DNA of 64,000 bases from Candidatus Sulfuricurvum sp. RIFRC-1. Lineage in GTDB: Bacteria; Campylobacterota; Campylobacteria; Campylobacterales; Sulfurimonadaceae. Shown in pieces: positions 47,207-56,832 of this stretch (the stretch's first letter is position 1; each line of letters starts with the position of its first letter). The stretch lies in assembly GCF_000310245.1 (NCBI RefSeq), contig NC_020505.1:1956001-2020000 (forward strand), written 5' to 3'. Made by a program: the position numbers and the translations under genes. Under the pieces are notes generated by a model. It ran no database searches and was not told the origin of the DNA. It worked only from the letters and a program-made list of their open reading frames with translations.

Positions 47207-48231
47207 AGATTGCATTTCATAATCTATATGAAGAACTTAATAAAAATAATTTTATGTTTGAAAATCATAACGCTTCTATAGGTGACAATCTTTTATCTCC
47301 ACTAATTCACCTAAAAGCATATGCGGCACAACGAGGTCACACAATTGCCTCAACTGATATTATTATTCCTGAAAATGCCGATGCCATTGTTTTCATTGAC
47401 ATGCCAGATGAAAATAATGTCATATTGCAACGCGCCATAGCCACATACAAACCTCTTTATCTTTTAGCACTTGAAAGCCCGCTGATTAGACCTCAAAGCT
47501 TTGATATCAACAAGCATTCGTATTTTGAAAAAGTGTTTACATGGGATGACAATTTAATTCAAACAAATCCTGATAAATATATCAAAATCAATTATTCTTT
47601 TGAATTACCTGAGAGCATTGACGTAGATTTATCCAAAAAAACGAAATTATGTACAACAATCGCTGGTTACAAACATGCGATACATCCTTATGAACTCTAC
47701 TCAAAACGAATCGAAGCAATTCGATGGTTTGAACAAAACCATTTGGAAGATTTTGATCTCTATGGGATTGGATGGGATAGTTATCGCTTTAAAGGCCCAA
47801 AGGTTATCCGTGCCCTAAATCGCATCAAACCCCTTACAAAACTTTTGGCACCCTCATTTCCTTCATATAAAGGAAAAGTCGACCGAAAAAAAGAAGTTCT
47901 GGAAAAATATAAATTTGCCATCTGTTATGAAAATGCTCGTGATATTCCCGGATACATTACAGAAAAAATTTTTGACTGCTTTTTTGCAGGATGCATTCCA
48001 ATCTATTGGGGTGCTGACAATATAACAAACTATATCCCACATACATGTTTTATTGATCAACGTAACTTTAAAAGCTACGAAGAACTTTATAAGCATATAC
48101 AATCTATGTCCGATACTGAATATAAATTTTACTTAGAAAATATCGAAACTTTTTTAAAAAGTACCCAGGCATATTTGTTTAGCAATAATTATTTTGCAGA
48201 CACTATCTTAAAAAGTTTTGATAATGAATGA
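47203..48231 (+). CDS. Glycosyltransferase family 10 (fucosyltransferase-like)
   Basis: A 342-residue protein whose C-terminal half carries the alpha-1,3/4-fucosyltransferase motif: YKFAICYENARDIPGYITEKIF followed by DCFFAGCIPIYWGA near residue 255. It lacks the heptad repeats of Helicobacter enzymes. GDP-L-fucose is made by gmd-fcl in the same island, so a fucose transfer to the surface glycan is likely. It begins by ATGA overlap with rfbH, and base composition drops sharply from here on. Confidence 0.85.
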   Translation: MKIAFHNLYEELNKNNFMFENHNASIGDNLLSPLIHLKAYAAQRGHTIASTDIIIPENADAIVFIDMPDENNVILQRAIATYKPLYLLALESPLIRPQSFDINKHSYFEKVFTWDDNLIQTNPDKYIKINYSFELPESIDVDLSKKTKLCTTIAGYKHAIHPYELYSKRIEAIRWFEQNHLEDFDLYGIGWDSYRFKGPKVIRALNRIKPLTKLLAPSFPSYKGKVDRKKEVLEKYKFAICYENARDIPGYITEKIFDCFFAGCIPIYWGADNITNYIPHTCFIDQRNFKSYEELYKHIQSMSDTEYKFYLENIETFLKSTQAYLFSNNYFADTILKSFDNE

Positions 48232-49717
48232 AAAAAAAATCTTTTTACAAGGATTCAGTTCAGGTCTATTTGTCAAATTAGGTTCAGCGATACTCTCTTT
48301 TTTAATCATTCCGATCTATATAAATTATTTTGGTAATAATGACTATGGTTCAATCATTGTATTGACAACAGCAATATCAATAGCATCTATAATCAATATT
48401 GGTTTGCCTAGTGCTATAGCAACCATTGGTGCACAAAGTTTTACATATCAAAAAGTTTATTATTTATTTAAATCTACATTTTTCCCATATATCATTTATT
48501 TACTGCTATGTTTATTTCTTTTAACATTTCTTTTTGATCATTTCAATACTTTAATATTTAATGTTCTGTTAAAATCATCTTTAACAATTAGTCATTCAAT
48601 ATTTTTGACTTTGATTATTATCGCTTCTGCCGTTAGTGGCTACATTCAGTCACTTTTTACTGCACTTCATAAATTACATCTTGCAAATTTCCTGCAAGGA
48701 TTTGCAACACTGCAATATCCGTTAGCGCTTTTTATTACCATCTCCTTAAATGAAAATATTCAATTTTATTTCTCTATCGCAAGTTTATTTGCATGTATGA
48801 ATATAGTAGTTTTTTTATTCCTATATTTAAAATTTTATATTCCCAAAGAAAAAATCGAGCCTCTTTTAGACTATTTTCATTCAAAACAAAACATTGCCAT
48901 TACCTCACTTACTGCATTGTCCATTACAATTATTTCTTTAATTATCAATCAAGTCGATGTATTAATTATTTCTTACTATTTGACTAAAACAGAAGTGGTA
49001 AAGTATTCCATTCTTGCCAAAATTATTGGTTTAGAGATTTTATTATACGGGGTTTTTTTCGGTGCCATAACTCCACTCATAGCAAAATGGTATCGACAAA
49101 ATAATTTTGATAAGATCAAATTTATTCATCACATCTCTTTCAATGTTATGTCTATTGTTGGCGGTGTTATTCTCCTTGGCAATATGCTATTTATGCAAAA
49201 ATTTATTACATTATGGGTTGGTGAATCTCAATATATCGGGACAATCAATGTTTTAATTTATTCATTTTTTATCTATCTTTTTGGTATGTACAGTATTAAT
49301 TACATTACATTTTCATCTTTTAATATAAAACGTAAAATGACTCTTATAGCGTCTATTATAGAACCTACTATCAAAATTGTTCTATCAATTTTATTTACAA
49401 AATATTTTGGTGTTACCGGTACTTTATTAAGTATGTTTTTACTTGGTTTGTTTATAACTTTTCCGCTAACAACATTCTTTTTATATAATTTTTCCAATGG
49501 ATTAATACAAGTAAATATTTCATACCCATTTAAAAATTTTTGCTTATTAATTTCTCCTCTGCTAATTGTTTCATACTATTTGTCAAGTTCAAATGTTCTA
49601 TTGTTGATTCCTGCAGCATTTTTACTTTTAGCTATTTATACAATCGGCAGTTGGTATCAATTGGATACAAATCAAAGGAATCAAGCAATACAATTATTTG
49701 GAAAACGACATGAGTAA
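48224..49717 (+). CDS. wzx: Polysaccharide flippase (Wzx/MATE-like)
   Basis: A 497-residue inner-membrane protein with about 12-14 hydrophobic helices and few charged residues. The N-terminal FSSGLFVKLGSAILSFLIIPIY followed by YFGNNDYGSII is characteristic of Wzx/PST-family exporters that flip lipid-linked oligosaccharides. Strongly AT-rich codon use, as in its neighbours to about 54 kb, suggests acquired DNA. The ATG at 48224 overlaps the GT10 gene by 8 bases. Confidence 0.85.
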   Translation: MNEKKIFLQGFSSGLFVKLGSAILSFLIIPIYINYFGNNDYGSIIVLTTAISIASIINIGLPSAIATIGAQSFTYQKVYYLFKSTFFPYIIYLLLCLFLLTFLFDHFNTLIFNVLLKSSLTISHSIFLTLIIIASAVSGYIQSLFTALHKLHLANFLQGFATLQYPLALFITISLNENIQFYFSIASLFACMNIVVFLFLYLKFYIPKEKIEPLLDYFHSKQNIAITSLTALSITIISLIINQVDVLIISYYLTKTEVVKYSILAKIIGLEILLYGVFFGAITPLIAKWYRQNNFDKIKFIHHISFNVMSIVGGVILLGNMLFMQKFITLWVGESQYIGTINVLIYSFFIYLFGMYSINYITFSSFNIKRKMTLIASIIEPTIKIVLSILFTKYFGVTGTLLSMFLLGLFITFPLTTFFLYNFSNGLIQVNISYPFKNFCLLISPLLIVSYYLSSSNVLLLIPAAFLLLAIYTIGSWYQLDTNQRNQAIQLFGKRHE

Positions 49718-50708
49718 CAACTTAATTACAATACTTATTCCAACATACAATAGACTGGAATTACTACAAAAGGCTTACAATTCCTGTAAAAACCAAACGG
49801 ATATACATTTTGATCTGATTGTCGTTGATAATGCCTCAGATGATGGAACGCAACAATTTTTAAAAACGATTCACAAAGAAGATAAAATAATTTCTGAACT
49901 TATTCTAAATCCTATCAATCTCGGAGCGACCCTATCAATTACGAATGCTCTCACAAAAGTCAAAACACGATGGGTAACTATACTATGTGATGATGATACG
50001 ATTGAGCCAAATTTTATTGAAAAATCTCTACCTATAATCAGTACAACTAACACGGGTTTTGTAATTACAGGATTCAGAACAGTTGATGAGAATGGGAATA
50101 CGACACTAATACACAATACCAGCCAACAAACATTTAATCGAAATAAATTTCTTTTAAATTTTTTAAATGGGAAAATTCAAACGGCAGGGGTATCTGGATT
50201 CTTTTTTATCAACGAGATCATTTCAAAACCAAAAAACTATCCCAAAGGCTTTTTATCAGATACTATGATATGTGTTGAAGCAGGTTTGTATAATGGTGCC
50301 GAACTTATTGCTGAGTGTTTATACAATCGACTCGAATGGAGCGGGAGTGAATCTACATTTTCAATCAAAAACACTAAAATGTACTTTGAAAGTTTATTAC
50401 TTTTTGGTCAGGATCTTACAAATCTGTTAGATAGTTACCAGCTTACTCCTGATATTGTTCAACGCGCCAAACAAACACAATCTCTCAAACATTTTTTTTG
50501 GATTGTTCTATTTCCAATTTTAAGAAATTCATCCATTACGCTTAAAGACTTAATCGATTTTTCCACACTTATTGATCGTTATGATAAGAGGTACTTTTTA
50601 CATTTTACATTCATGATTATTTTATATCCTTTTATGAGTAAAATTTCTCTACCTGTGCGACAAAAACTATTTAGCATTTTACGTGATATTAAAAGAAAAT
50701 TTTTATGA
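49710..50708 (+). CDS. Glycosyltransferase family 2
   Basis: A 332-residue GT-A enzyme: LITILIPTYNRLELLQKAY, FDLIVVDNASDDGTQQFL, NPINLGATLSI and the metal-binding TILCDDDTIEPNF near residue 90. The C-terminal third is a helical extension. ATG at 49710 is used; a TTG four codons earlier is less likely. It overlaps the next GT2 gene by 4 bases. Confidence 0.88.
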   Translation: MSNNLITILIPTYNRLELLQKAYNSCKNQTDIHFDLIVVDNASDDGTQQFLKTIHKEDKIISELILNPINLGATLSITNALTKVKTRWVTILCDDDTIEPNFIEKSLPIISTTNTGFVITGFRTVDENGNTTLIHNTSQQTFNRNKFLLNFLNGKIQTAGVSGFFFINEIISKPKNYPKGFLSDTMICVEAGLYNGAELIAECLYNRLEWSGSESTFSIKNTKMYFESLLLFGQDLTNLLDSYQLTPDIVQRAKQTQSLKHFFWIVLFPILRNSSITLKDLIDFSTLIDRYDKRYFLHFTFMIILYPFMSKISLPVRQKLFSILRDIKRKFL

Positions 50709-51691
50709 TTAATATCAATCCACTCATCACGCTATGTATTCCAACCTATAATAGTGCATTATATTTAAGCGAAACCCTTAGCAGCATTGCAGCACAAACC
50801 TATGAAAATATCGAAGTCATTATCTCCGATAACGCATCCACGGATGAAACACCTGATATTATTAAATCCTATTGCGACCGTTACGGATGGTCGTTTTACC
50901 GTAACGAAGTCAATATTGGAGCTGGAAATAATTTTAACAAACTTATAGATCTGGCGAATGGAGAATATATAGCTATTTACCATGCCGATGATATTTATGA
51001 TCCAACAATCGTAGAAAAAAGTGTATATGCTTTTCAACAATCAGATAATATCGGCCTTGTCGGTACCATGGGTACTGTTATCAATAGTCTCAATCAGTTT
51101 ATTTATCCATTCTACTTTCCAACATGCTTCGGATCAAATCAATCCTTACTTGGTTTTGATGATGTTCTAAACGGTATCCTTTCAAGCAATAATCACGAAA
51201 TATTACTGATAACACCGTCCATAATGGTCAAAAAAGAATGTTATCAACTATTGGGCGCTTTTCAAATTAATGAAAGATATAAATCTGCCGGTGATTATGA
51301 GATGTGGTTACGAATAGCTCATAGCTATCAAGTACATATCATCAATGAACAACTTATACATTATCGGATTCATGCAGGACAAGGGAGTGAAACAGAAATT
51401 AGACAAAGCCTTGAAATCAATGACATTATAATTGTCATGGGTGACTACATCCAAAAGAGTTCTGATCTGCAATTACAGAGAAACTATAGCAAATGGAGAG
51501 ATAGATTACTCATTCGTACAGCGTTAAAACAAAATGCTGCATCTTTGTATGATAAAAGTAATACCACACTTAATGAAATCACAGAAATCAAATATTTATT
51601 TCCTAAACTTTTTCTAAACTTCCTTAATAATCTTAAATTGGCTGCTCCATTCAGATATCTACGCACTCTATACCGAACATTACGAAAATGA
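50705..51691 (+). CDS. Glycosyltransferase family 2
   Basis: A 328-residue GT-A enzyme: PLITLCIPTYNSALYLSETL, IEVIISDNASTDETPDIIK, NEVNIGAGNNFNKLIDLA and the metal-binding AIYHADDIYDP near residue 97, then the acceptor block YKSAGDYEMWLRIAH. It is a typical O-antigen or capsule transferase; donor unknown. It overlaps the following GT4 gene by 4 bases. Confidence 0.88.
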   Translation: MININPLITLCIPTYNSALYLSETLSSIAAQTYENIEVIISDNASTDETPDIIKSYCDRYGWSFYRNEVNIGAGNNFNKLIDLANGEYIAIYHADDIYDPTIVEKSVYAFQQSDNIGLVGTMGTVINSLNQFIYPFYFPTCFGSNQSLLGFDDVLNGILSSNNHEILLITPSIMVKKECYQLLGAFQINERYKSAGDYEMWLRIAHSYQVHIINEQLIHYRIHAGQGSETEIRQSLEINDIIIVMGDYIQKSSDLQLQRNYSKWRDRLLIRTALKQNAASLYDKSNTTLNEITEIKYLFPKLFLNFLNNLKLAAPFRYLRTLYRTLRK

Positions 51692-52800
51692 AAAAAATCC
51701 TCTTTATTTTTCATGACACCAATATGACAGGTTCATCTATAACTCTGTTCAGAATTATTGAAAATATTATCCCTTTGAACAAATATGATATTCATATTGC
51801 CTTTGCATCTGAGGATGGACCGATGTTGGATTTATTCAAACCATACAATGTTGCAATTCATCCGTTTAAAAAACATAGCCATGGAAACCTTTTCATAAAG
51901 CTATTAACACGAATACTGCATTTTTTTAAATACCCATTTTTCCTATACAACATCCGACCTGATTTAGTTTACTCAAATACATTAATGAATATCGGAGAAG
52001 TCATTCTTTCGCGAATTATGGGAATCAATACTCTAGTCCACGCTCATGAAGGAAAAGATATAATCCGAAAATATCTTCTACCTATTAAAGTTGAAGATTA
52101 CTTTGTAGATGAATATATTGTTGTATCAAATTACGCACTTCAAAGTTTAAATATGTTCACTCGTCAACATACAAAAAAACACGTTATTTATAATGGAATT
52201 AAGCCCTCAAATCAAACTGCTTCTTACTTAAATAAAAACACTACAATAAGACTTTCGGTAATCGCAACAATACATAGGAATAAAGCACAATTAATCGCAA
52301 TAAAAGCATTAGAACTTCTTCTTGCAAACACATCATTTTCAATCCAGCTAAATTTCTTTGGGAAACTAGCCGATACAACCTATTATAATGAGTTACAAGA
52401 ATACATAAACAACAAGAATTTAACCCAATACGTCCATTTTCATGGTGAAATTACAAAACAAAACCAAATGTACCATCAAACGGATATCTTATTAATTACC
52501 TCTTTGGATGAAACATTTTCATTAACCGCACTAGAAGCTTTAAACACTTTGACCCCCGTAATCGCTTCCAATGTAGGTGGATTATCCGAAGTTATTGAAA
52601 ATAATATTTCTGGGTTATTATTTGAAGTGGGTAATTTTCAAGAACTCTCAGAACAAATCATTCGTATTATTAACGATAATTTACTCCGAGAGCAAATCAT
52701 CAATAAAGCACATTTGCGAGTCATAGAGAAATTCAATATTGAATCAATTACAAAACAAATATCCGCTGTTATTGATAATGCTCTAAATCACACGAAATAA
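51688..52800 (+). CDS. Glycosyltransferase family 4
   Basis: A 370-residue GT-B retaining transferase with the N-terminal MKKILFIFHDTNMTGSSITLF, the second-domain start RLSVIATIHRNKAQLIAIKAL and the donor-binding DETFSLTALEALNTLTPVIAS near residue 277. It begins by ATGA overlap with the upstream GT2 gene. Very AT-rich. Confidence 0.88.
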   Translation: MKKILFIFHDTNMTGSSITLFRIIENIIPLNKYDIHIAFASEDGPMLDLFKPYNVAIHPFKKHSHGNLFIKLLTRILHFFKYPFFLYNIRPDLVYSNTLMNIGEVILSRIMGINTLVHAHEGKDIIRKYLLPIKVEDYFVDEYIVVSNYALQSLNMFTRQHTKKHVIYNGIKPSNQTASYLNKNTTIRLSVIATIHRNKAQLIAIKALELLLANTSFSIQLNFFGKLADTTYYNELQEYINNKNLTQYVHFHGEITKQNQMYHQTDILLITSLDETFSLTALEALNTLTPVIASNVGGLSEVIENNISGLLFEVGNFQELSEQIIRIINDNLLREQIINKAHLRVIEKFNIESITKQISAVIDNALNHTK

Positions 52801-52852
52801 TCGATTCCTTAAATACTCTTTGTGTACAATATTTTTAAAGAAAGAGGAAATA

Positions 52853-54088
52853 ATGGATAAACAAAGTTTTTGCAGTTTTACCGTATGTAATGTAGCCTAT
52901 TTATACAAAGCACTTTCGCTTGCTGAATCCTACTACAATCATGTAGGTGAGAAAATTAATATTTTTTTATTTGACAAACAAAGAGACTTAGGCGATATCT
53001 CATCCTTAGCAAATATTTTTTGGATTGAAGAGCTCAATATAGAAAATTTAGAGCAATTATCGTTCAAATATGACATCATCGAATTTTCGACAAGTTTGAA
53101 ACCTTTCCTAACCATGCACTTACTTAAAAGCCATGAGAAAGTTATATTTTTTGATCCGGATACATTTTTATTTGATAACATCGATTCCATCATCAATCTC
53201 TTGGATACAGAAGAAATCGTTGTAACACCTCATTACATTACGCCACAACAACGAGGAACGGAGCTTTCTCAAAGCGATACGGCCATGATGAGATTCGGTT
53301 CATTTAATCTAGGTTTTTTTGCTATTAGAAAATCGGAGGAATCTCTACGTTTTTTAAAATGGTGGGATGAAAGATGTCAAGATTTGTGCTATCTTGAAAC
53401 ACAATTCGGTATCGCTACTGATCAAAAATGGGTTTCTATTGCCCCCTGTTTTTTCCCAAGTTTACATATCTCATTTGATTTAGGTCTTAATGTTGCTTTT
53501 TGGAATTTACATGAACGAAAAGTGACTGCGAGTGAAAGAGAAAATAGATTTACTATTAATCAAAAATTCGATTTGATCTTTTTTCATTTTAGCTCATTCA
53601 ATGAAAAAGAGCCTCTTAGGCTTAATAAAAGATCTTTCGATCTTGACCTTTCAGCAGAAACTTTATTACATAAAGTAATACTTGAATACAGCCATACCTC
53701 TGAAAAATATAAAAAACGATTAAACACTGTAAATACACGATATTCCTATGACTTTATGGAGAATGGCACCTATATTTCTCCTTCATTACGACGAGCTTAC
53801 GCCAGCATGTTATCTTCCCATCAATTTCCGGAAAACCATAACCCATTTGAAACTCATGGAGTAGTTGAAATATTTGCTAAAAAAAATTATTTATTGAGTA
53901 AGACTTCAATAGGTTACACCTCCGCAGGTGTTGATAATTTAAATAACAATAAATGGAAATTTTATTTCATAAACAAACTCTTTAAACTACTTTTATTTGT
54001 TATCGGACCGAACCAATTCATGAATATTTCTCGTCTTCTCATTTTCCTCTCCAGTTATAGACTCAATTCTAAGCTCTGGAAAAACTAA
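52853..54088 (+). CDS. Nucleotide-sugar transferase, GT8-like
   Basis: A 411-residue protein. The N-terminal domain resembles GT-A transferases of the GT8 type: FCSFTVCNVAYLYKALSLA, then KSHEKVIFFDPDTFLFDNI near residue 98 carrying the DXD motif as DPD, then LSQSDTAMMRFGSFNLGFFAI. The C-terminal half is unassigned. A good ribosome site (AGAGG) precedes the ATG at 52853. The family is judged from the fold pattern only. It ends where the acetyltransferase starts. Confidence 0.65.
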   Translation: MDKQSFCSFTVCNVAYLYKALSLAESYYNHVGEKINIFLFDKQRDLGDISSLANIFWIEELNIENLEQLSFKYDIIEFSTSLKPFLTMHLLKSHEKVIFFDPDTFLFDNIDSIINLLDTEEIVVTPHYITPQQRGTELSQSDTAMMRFGSFNLGFFAIRKSEESLRFLKWWDERCQDLCYLETQFGIATDQKWVSIAPCFFPSLHISFDLGLNVAFWNLHERKVTASERENRFTINQKFDLIFFHFSSFNEKEPLRLNKRSFDLDLSAETLLHKVILEYSHTSEKYKKRLNTVNTRYSYDFMENGTYISPSLRRAYASMLSSHQFPENHNPFETHGVVEIFAKKNYLLSKTSIGYTSAGVDNLNNNKWKFYFINKLFKLLLFVIGPNQFMNISRLLIFLSSYRLNSKLWKN

Positions 54089-54670
54089 ATGATATTTAAA
54101 ATTTTTTGGATTCTCAGGGCACTTTTGTATAAACCATTTTTTGGTTCTTTCGGTTTTCCATCGTATATTGGAAAACCTTTGATCATTCAAAACTCAAAAC
54201 AAATATTCATCGGTAAACGAATAAGAATTTTTCCAGGTTCTCGCATGGAAGTGATCAATAAAGATGCATCCATCCTTTTTGAAGAGAACATTTCCATCGG
54301 TCAAAACTTACACATCATCTCCGGTGCAGAAATGGTTATTGGTAAAAATACCACTATCTCTGCCAATGTGTTTATCACCAATGTTGATCATGAATTTCGA
54401 CAAATAGAGAAACATATTTTAAATCAGCCGCTTCTAATAAAAGAGACAAGGATTGGGGAAAACTGTTTCATAGGATATGGTGCGGTCATACAAGCCGGTA
54501 CAACACTCGGCAAACAATGTATTGTAGGTGCCAATGCCGTCGTTCGAGGAAATTTTCCCGATTTTACTGTGATCGCCGGAGTACCGGCACGAATTATCAA
54601 ACGATACGATTTTACAAGCCAAACATGGAAAAAAACCGATACAAAAGGAAATTTTATCGATGAAATATAA
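54089..54670 (+). CDS. Left-handed beta-helix acetyltransferase
   Basis: A 193-residue hexapeptide-repeat protein (LbH, WbbJ/NodL/CysE group). Repeats run from about residue 50 to 165, with ISIGQNLHIISGAEMVIGKNT, the catalytic-type histidine in FITNVDHEFR and the C-terminal IGENCFIGYGAVIQAG and GANAVVRGNFPDFTVIAGVPAR. It probably O-acetylates a sugar of the growing glycan. It immediately follows the GT8-like gene and overlaps the next gene by 11 bases. Confidence 0.88.
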   Translation: MIFKIFWILRALLYKPFFGSFGFPSYIGKPLIIQNSKQIFIGKRIRIFPGSRMEVINKDASILFEENISIGQNLHIISGAEMVIGKNTTISANVFITNVDHEFRQIEKHILNQPLLIKETRIGENCFIGYGAVIQAGTTLGKQCIVGANAVVRGNFPDFTVIAGVPARIIKRYDFTSQTWKKTDTKGNFIDEI

Positions 54671-55790
54671 GAATATGCTCATCACCGGAGGGGCAGGTTT
54701 TATCGGCTCGAATCTCAGTTTAAAACTCATAGAGAAAGGGTACAATGTAACCGTACTCGATAATCTTTCTCCCCAAATTCACAGTGAAAATTCTCCTTTA
54801 TTTCACTCTATTAAAGATAAAGTTAACTTTATATCAGGAACCGTTCTTTGCTATGATGACTGGAAAAAAGCCCTTGAGGGCATCGATGTTGTGGTCCATT
54901 TAGCCGCAGAAACAGGTACCGGGCAATCCATGTATGAAATAGAGAAATACACAGATGTTAATATCAAAGGAACTTCAATATTTTTGGATATTTTAGCCAA
55001 TGAGAAACATAGTGTTAAAAAAATTATTGTGGCATCTTCTCGAGCCATCTATGGTGAAGGAAAATATTCATGTGATATTCATGGAATTGTTTATCCCTCT
55101 GAACGAAAAAATATAGACATGAAAAATGGTGATTTTGAGGCTAAATGTCCTCAATGTGCCGGAAATCTAAACTTAATGCCCACCGATGAAGAGAGTAAAA
55201 TTCATCCTACATCCATATACGGAATCACAAAACAAGTCCAAGAACAAATGTTTATGGTCATGGGAAAATCACTAGGTATTCCTGCTGTTGCATTCCGATA
55301 CCAAAATGTGTACGGTGTGGGACAATCTCTCAGCAATCCGTACACAGGAATTCTGTCTATCTTTTCTACTCGAATCAAAAATGGAAATGAGATTAATATA
55401 TTTGAAGACGGGAAAGAGAGCCGTGATTTCGTTTATGTCGATGATGTTGTCGATGCCACAATAATGGGTATTGAAAAAGACGAAGCCAATCATCACGTTT
55501 TTAATGTAGGTCTCGGAGTGGGAATTGATGTTTTAACGGTAGCCAATACTTTAATCAAGGCCTATAATAGCAACTCCAAGATAACACTCTCGGGAAATTT
55601 TAGGCTCGGTGATATCCGACACAACTATGCCAATATATCTAAAATAAAAGAGTTGCTCGGATTTGAGCCAAAAGTGAATTTTGTAGAGGGAATTCAACGG
55701 TTTACCACTTGGGTTAATCAACAAGAAGTTGTGGAAGATAAATATGCAGAAAGCATTGAAGAGATGAAGGAAAAAGGGCTGTACAAGTAA
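54660..55790 (+). CDS. NAD-dependent sugar epimerase, dTDP-L-rhamnose 4-epimerase-like
   Basis: A 376-residue extended SDR: MLITGGAGFIGSNLSLKLIE, VVVHLAAETGTGQSMYEI, the catalytic serine region IVASSRAIYGEG and YxxxK in IYGITKQVQEQM, and FRYQNVYGVGQ. Between them a small insertion with CPQCAGNL (near residue 162) is like that of WbiB-type dTDP-L-rhamnose 4-epimerases. That enzyme makes dTDP-6-deoxy-L-talose, and dTDP-rhamnose is made at the start of this island. Another nucleotide-sugar epimerase is possible. Confidence 0.7.
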   Translation: MKYKNMLITGGAGFIGSNLSLKLIEKGYNVTVLDNLSPQIHSENSPLFHSIKDKVNFISGTVLCYDDWKKALEGIDVVVHLAAETGTGQSMYEIEKYTDVNIKGTSIFLDILANEKHSVKKIIVASSRAIYGEGKYSCDIHGIVYPSERKNIDMKNGDFEAKCPQCAGNLNLMPTDEESKIHPTSIYGITKQVQEQMFMVMGKSLGIPAVAFRYQNVYGVGQSLSNPYTGILSIFSTRIKNGNEINIFEDGKESRDFVYVDDVVDATIMGIEKDEANHHVFNVGLGVGIDVLTVANTLIKAYNSNSKITLSGNFRLGDIRHNYANISKIKELLGFEPKVNFVEGIQRFTTWVNQQEVVEDKYAESIEEMKEKGLYK

Positions 55791-56795
55791 ATGCATTCTT
55801 TAAACGGGAAAAAAATACTTTATATCGGCCCAAAATTTTTCGGATATGAAAACATCATAAAATCGACGCTCGAAGAAAAGTTTGAGGCATTCGTTGATTT
55901 TTATGATGACAGACCATCCAATGATCTTTGGACAAAAATCTTTATCAGACTGAAATTAAAAACATTGATTAAACAAAAAATAGATGCTTATTACACTTCT
56001 ATTTTCAATGCTATCAAAGAGATCTCGTATGATTATATTTTTATTATTTCACCAGAGACTCTTAGTGTTAAAGAACTGACAATACTAAAAAATTTACAGC
56101 ACCATGCTACGTTTATTCTGTATATGTGGGATTCGTTTGACAATAAAAACAGTTTAAATACAATTCACCTGTTTGATAGAGTTGTTACGTTTGACAACCA
56201 TGATGCTCAAAAATATCATTTACATTTTCATCCGCTTTTTTATATTGAAACTTACGCCAAAATACCATCTAAAGAGCTCTTCTATGACTTATGTTTCATT
56301 GCAACTGCACACAGTGATAGATATCTGATAGCCAAAAAAGTACAAAAATATTTGGATCAGTTCTCTTTAAAAATGTTTAGCTTTCTTTATCTCAATACGA
56401 AATTAATGTACTGGGGAAGACGACTTTTTCTCAAAAAATATCCCTACGGTCCAATAGCCGCTTTCTCGTTTGAGCCTATGTCTCAAGCTGAAATTATCTC
56501 CGTTATTTCTAAGTCAAAAGCCATTTTAGACATTAACCATCCTTCTCAAGTTGGTTTAACCATGAGAACATTTGAAGCATTGGGTGCAAATAAAAAGCTC
56601 ATTACTACCAATACAAATATCAAACAGTATGATTTCTATAATGCAAACAACATTACCATTATCGATCGCACTAATCCGCACATCGATATGCGTTTTTTTG
56701 ATTCTCCATACGAGCCGCTGGATAAAGAAGTTTATGAACAATACTCTTTGTATAATTGGATTAATACGGTATTCGATTGTCAATCAAACAAATAA
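55791..56795 (+). CDS. Putative glycosyltransferase, CgeB-like
   Basis: A 334-residue protein with an N-terminal GKKILYIGPKFFGYENIIKS, the strand ATFILYMWDSFDN, and a C-terminal domain with KSKAILDINHPSQVGLTMRTF followed by EALGANKKLITTN near residue 260. This is the layout of CgeB/spore-coat-type GT-B transferases, where the last block binds the donor. It starts directly after the epimerase stop. It is the last AT-rich gene before the pgl locus. Confidence 0.7.
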   Translation: MHSLNGKKILYIGPKFFGYENIIKSTLEEKFEAFVDFYDDRPSNDLWTKIFIRLKLKTLIKQKIDAYYTSIFNAIKEISYDYIFIISPETLSVKELTILKNLQHHATFILYMWDSFDNKNSLNTIHLFDRVVTFDNHDAQKYHLHFHPLFYIETYAKIPSKELFYDLCFIATAHSDRYLIAKKVQKYLDQFSLKMFSFLYLNTKLMYWGRRLFLKKYPYGPIAAFSFEPMSQAEIISVISKSKAILDINHPSQVGLTMRTFEALGANKKLITTNTNIKQYDFYNANNITIIDRTNPHIDMRFFDSPYEPLDKEVYEQYSLYNWINTVFDCQSNK

Positions 56796-56832
56796 AAATT
56801 GATTTATACACTATATTCAAAGGTAACCTCTA

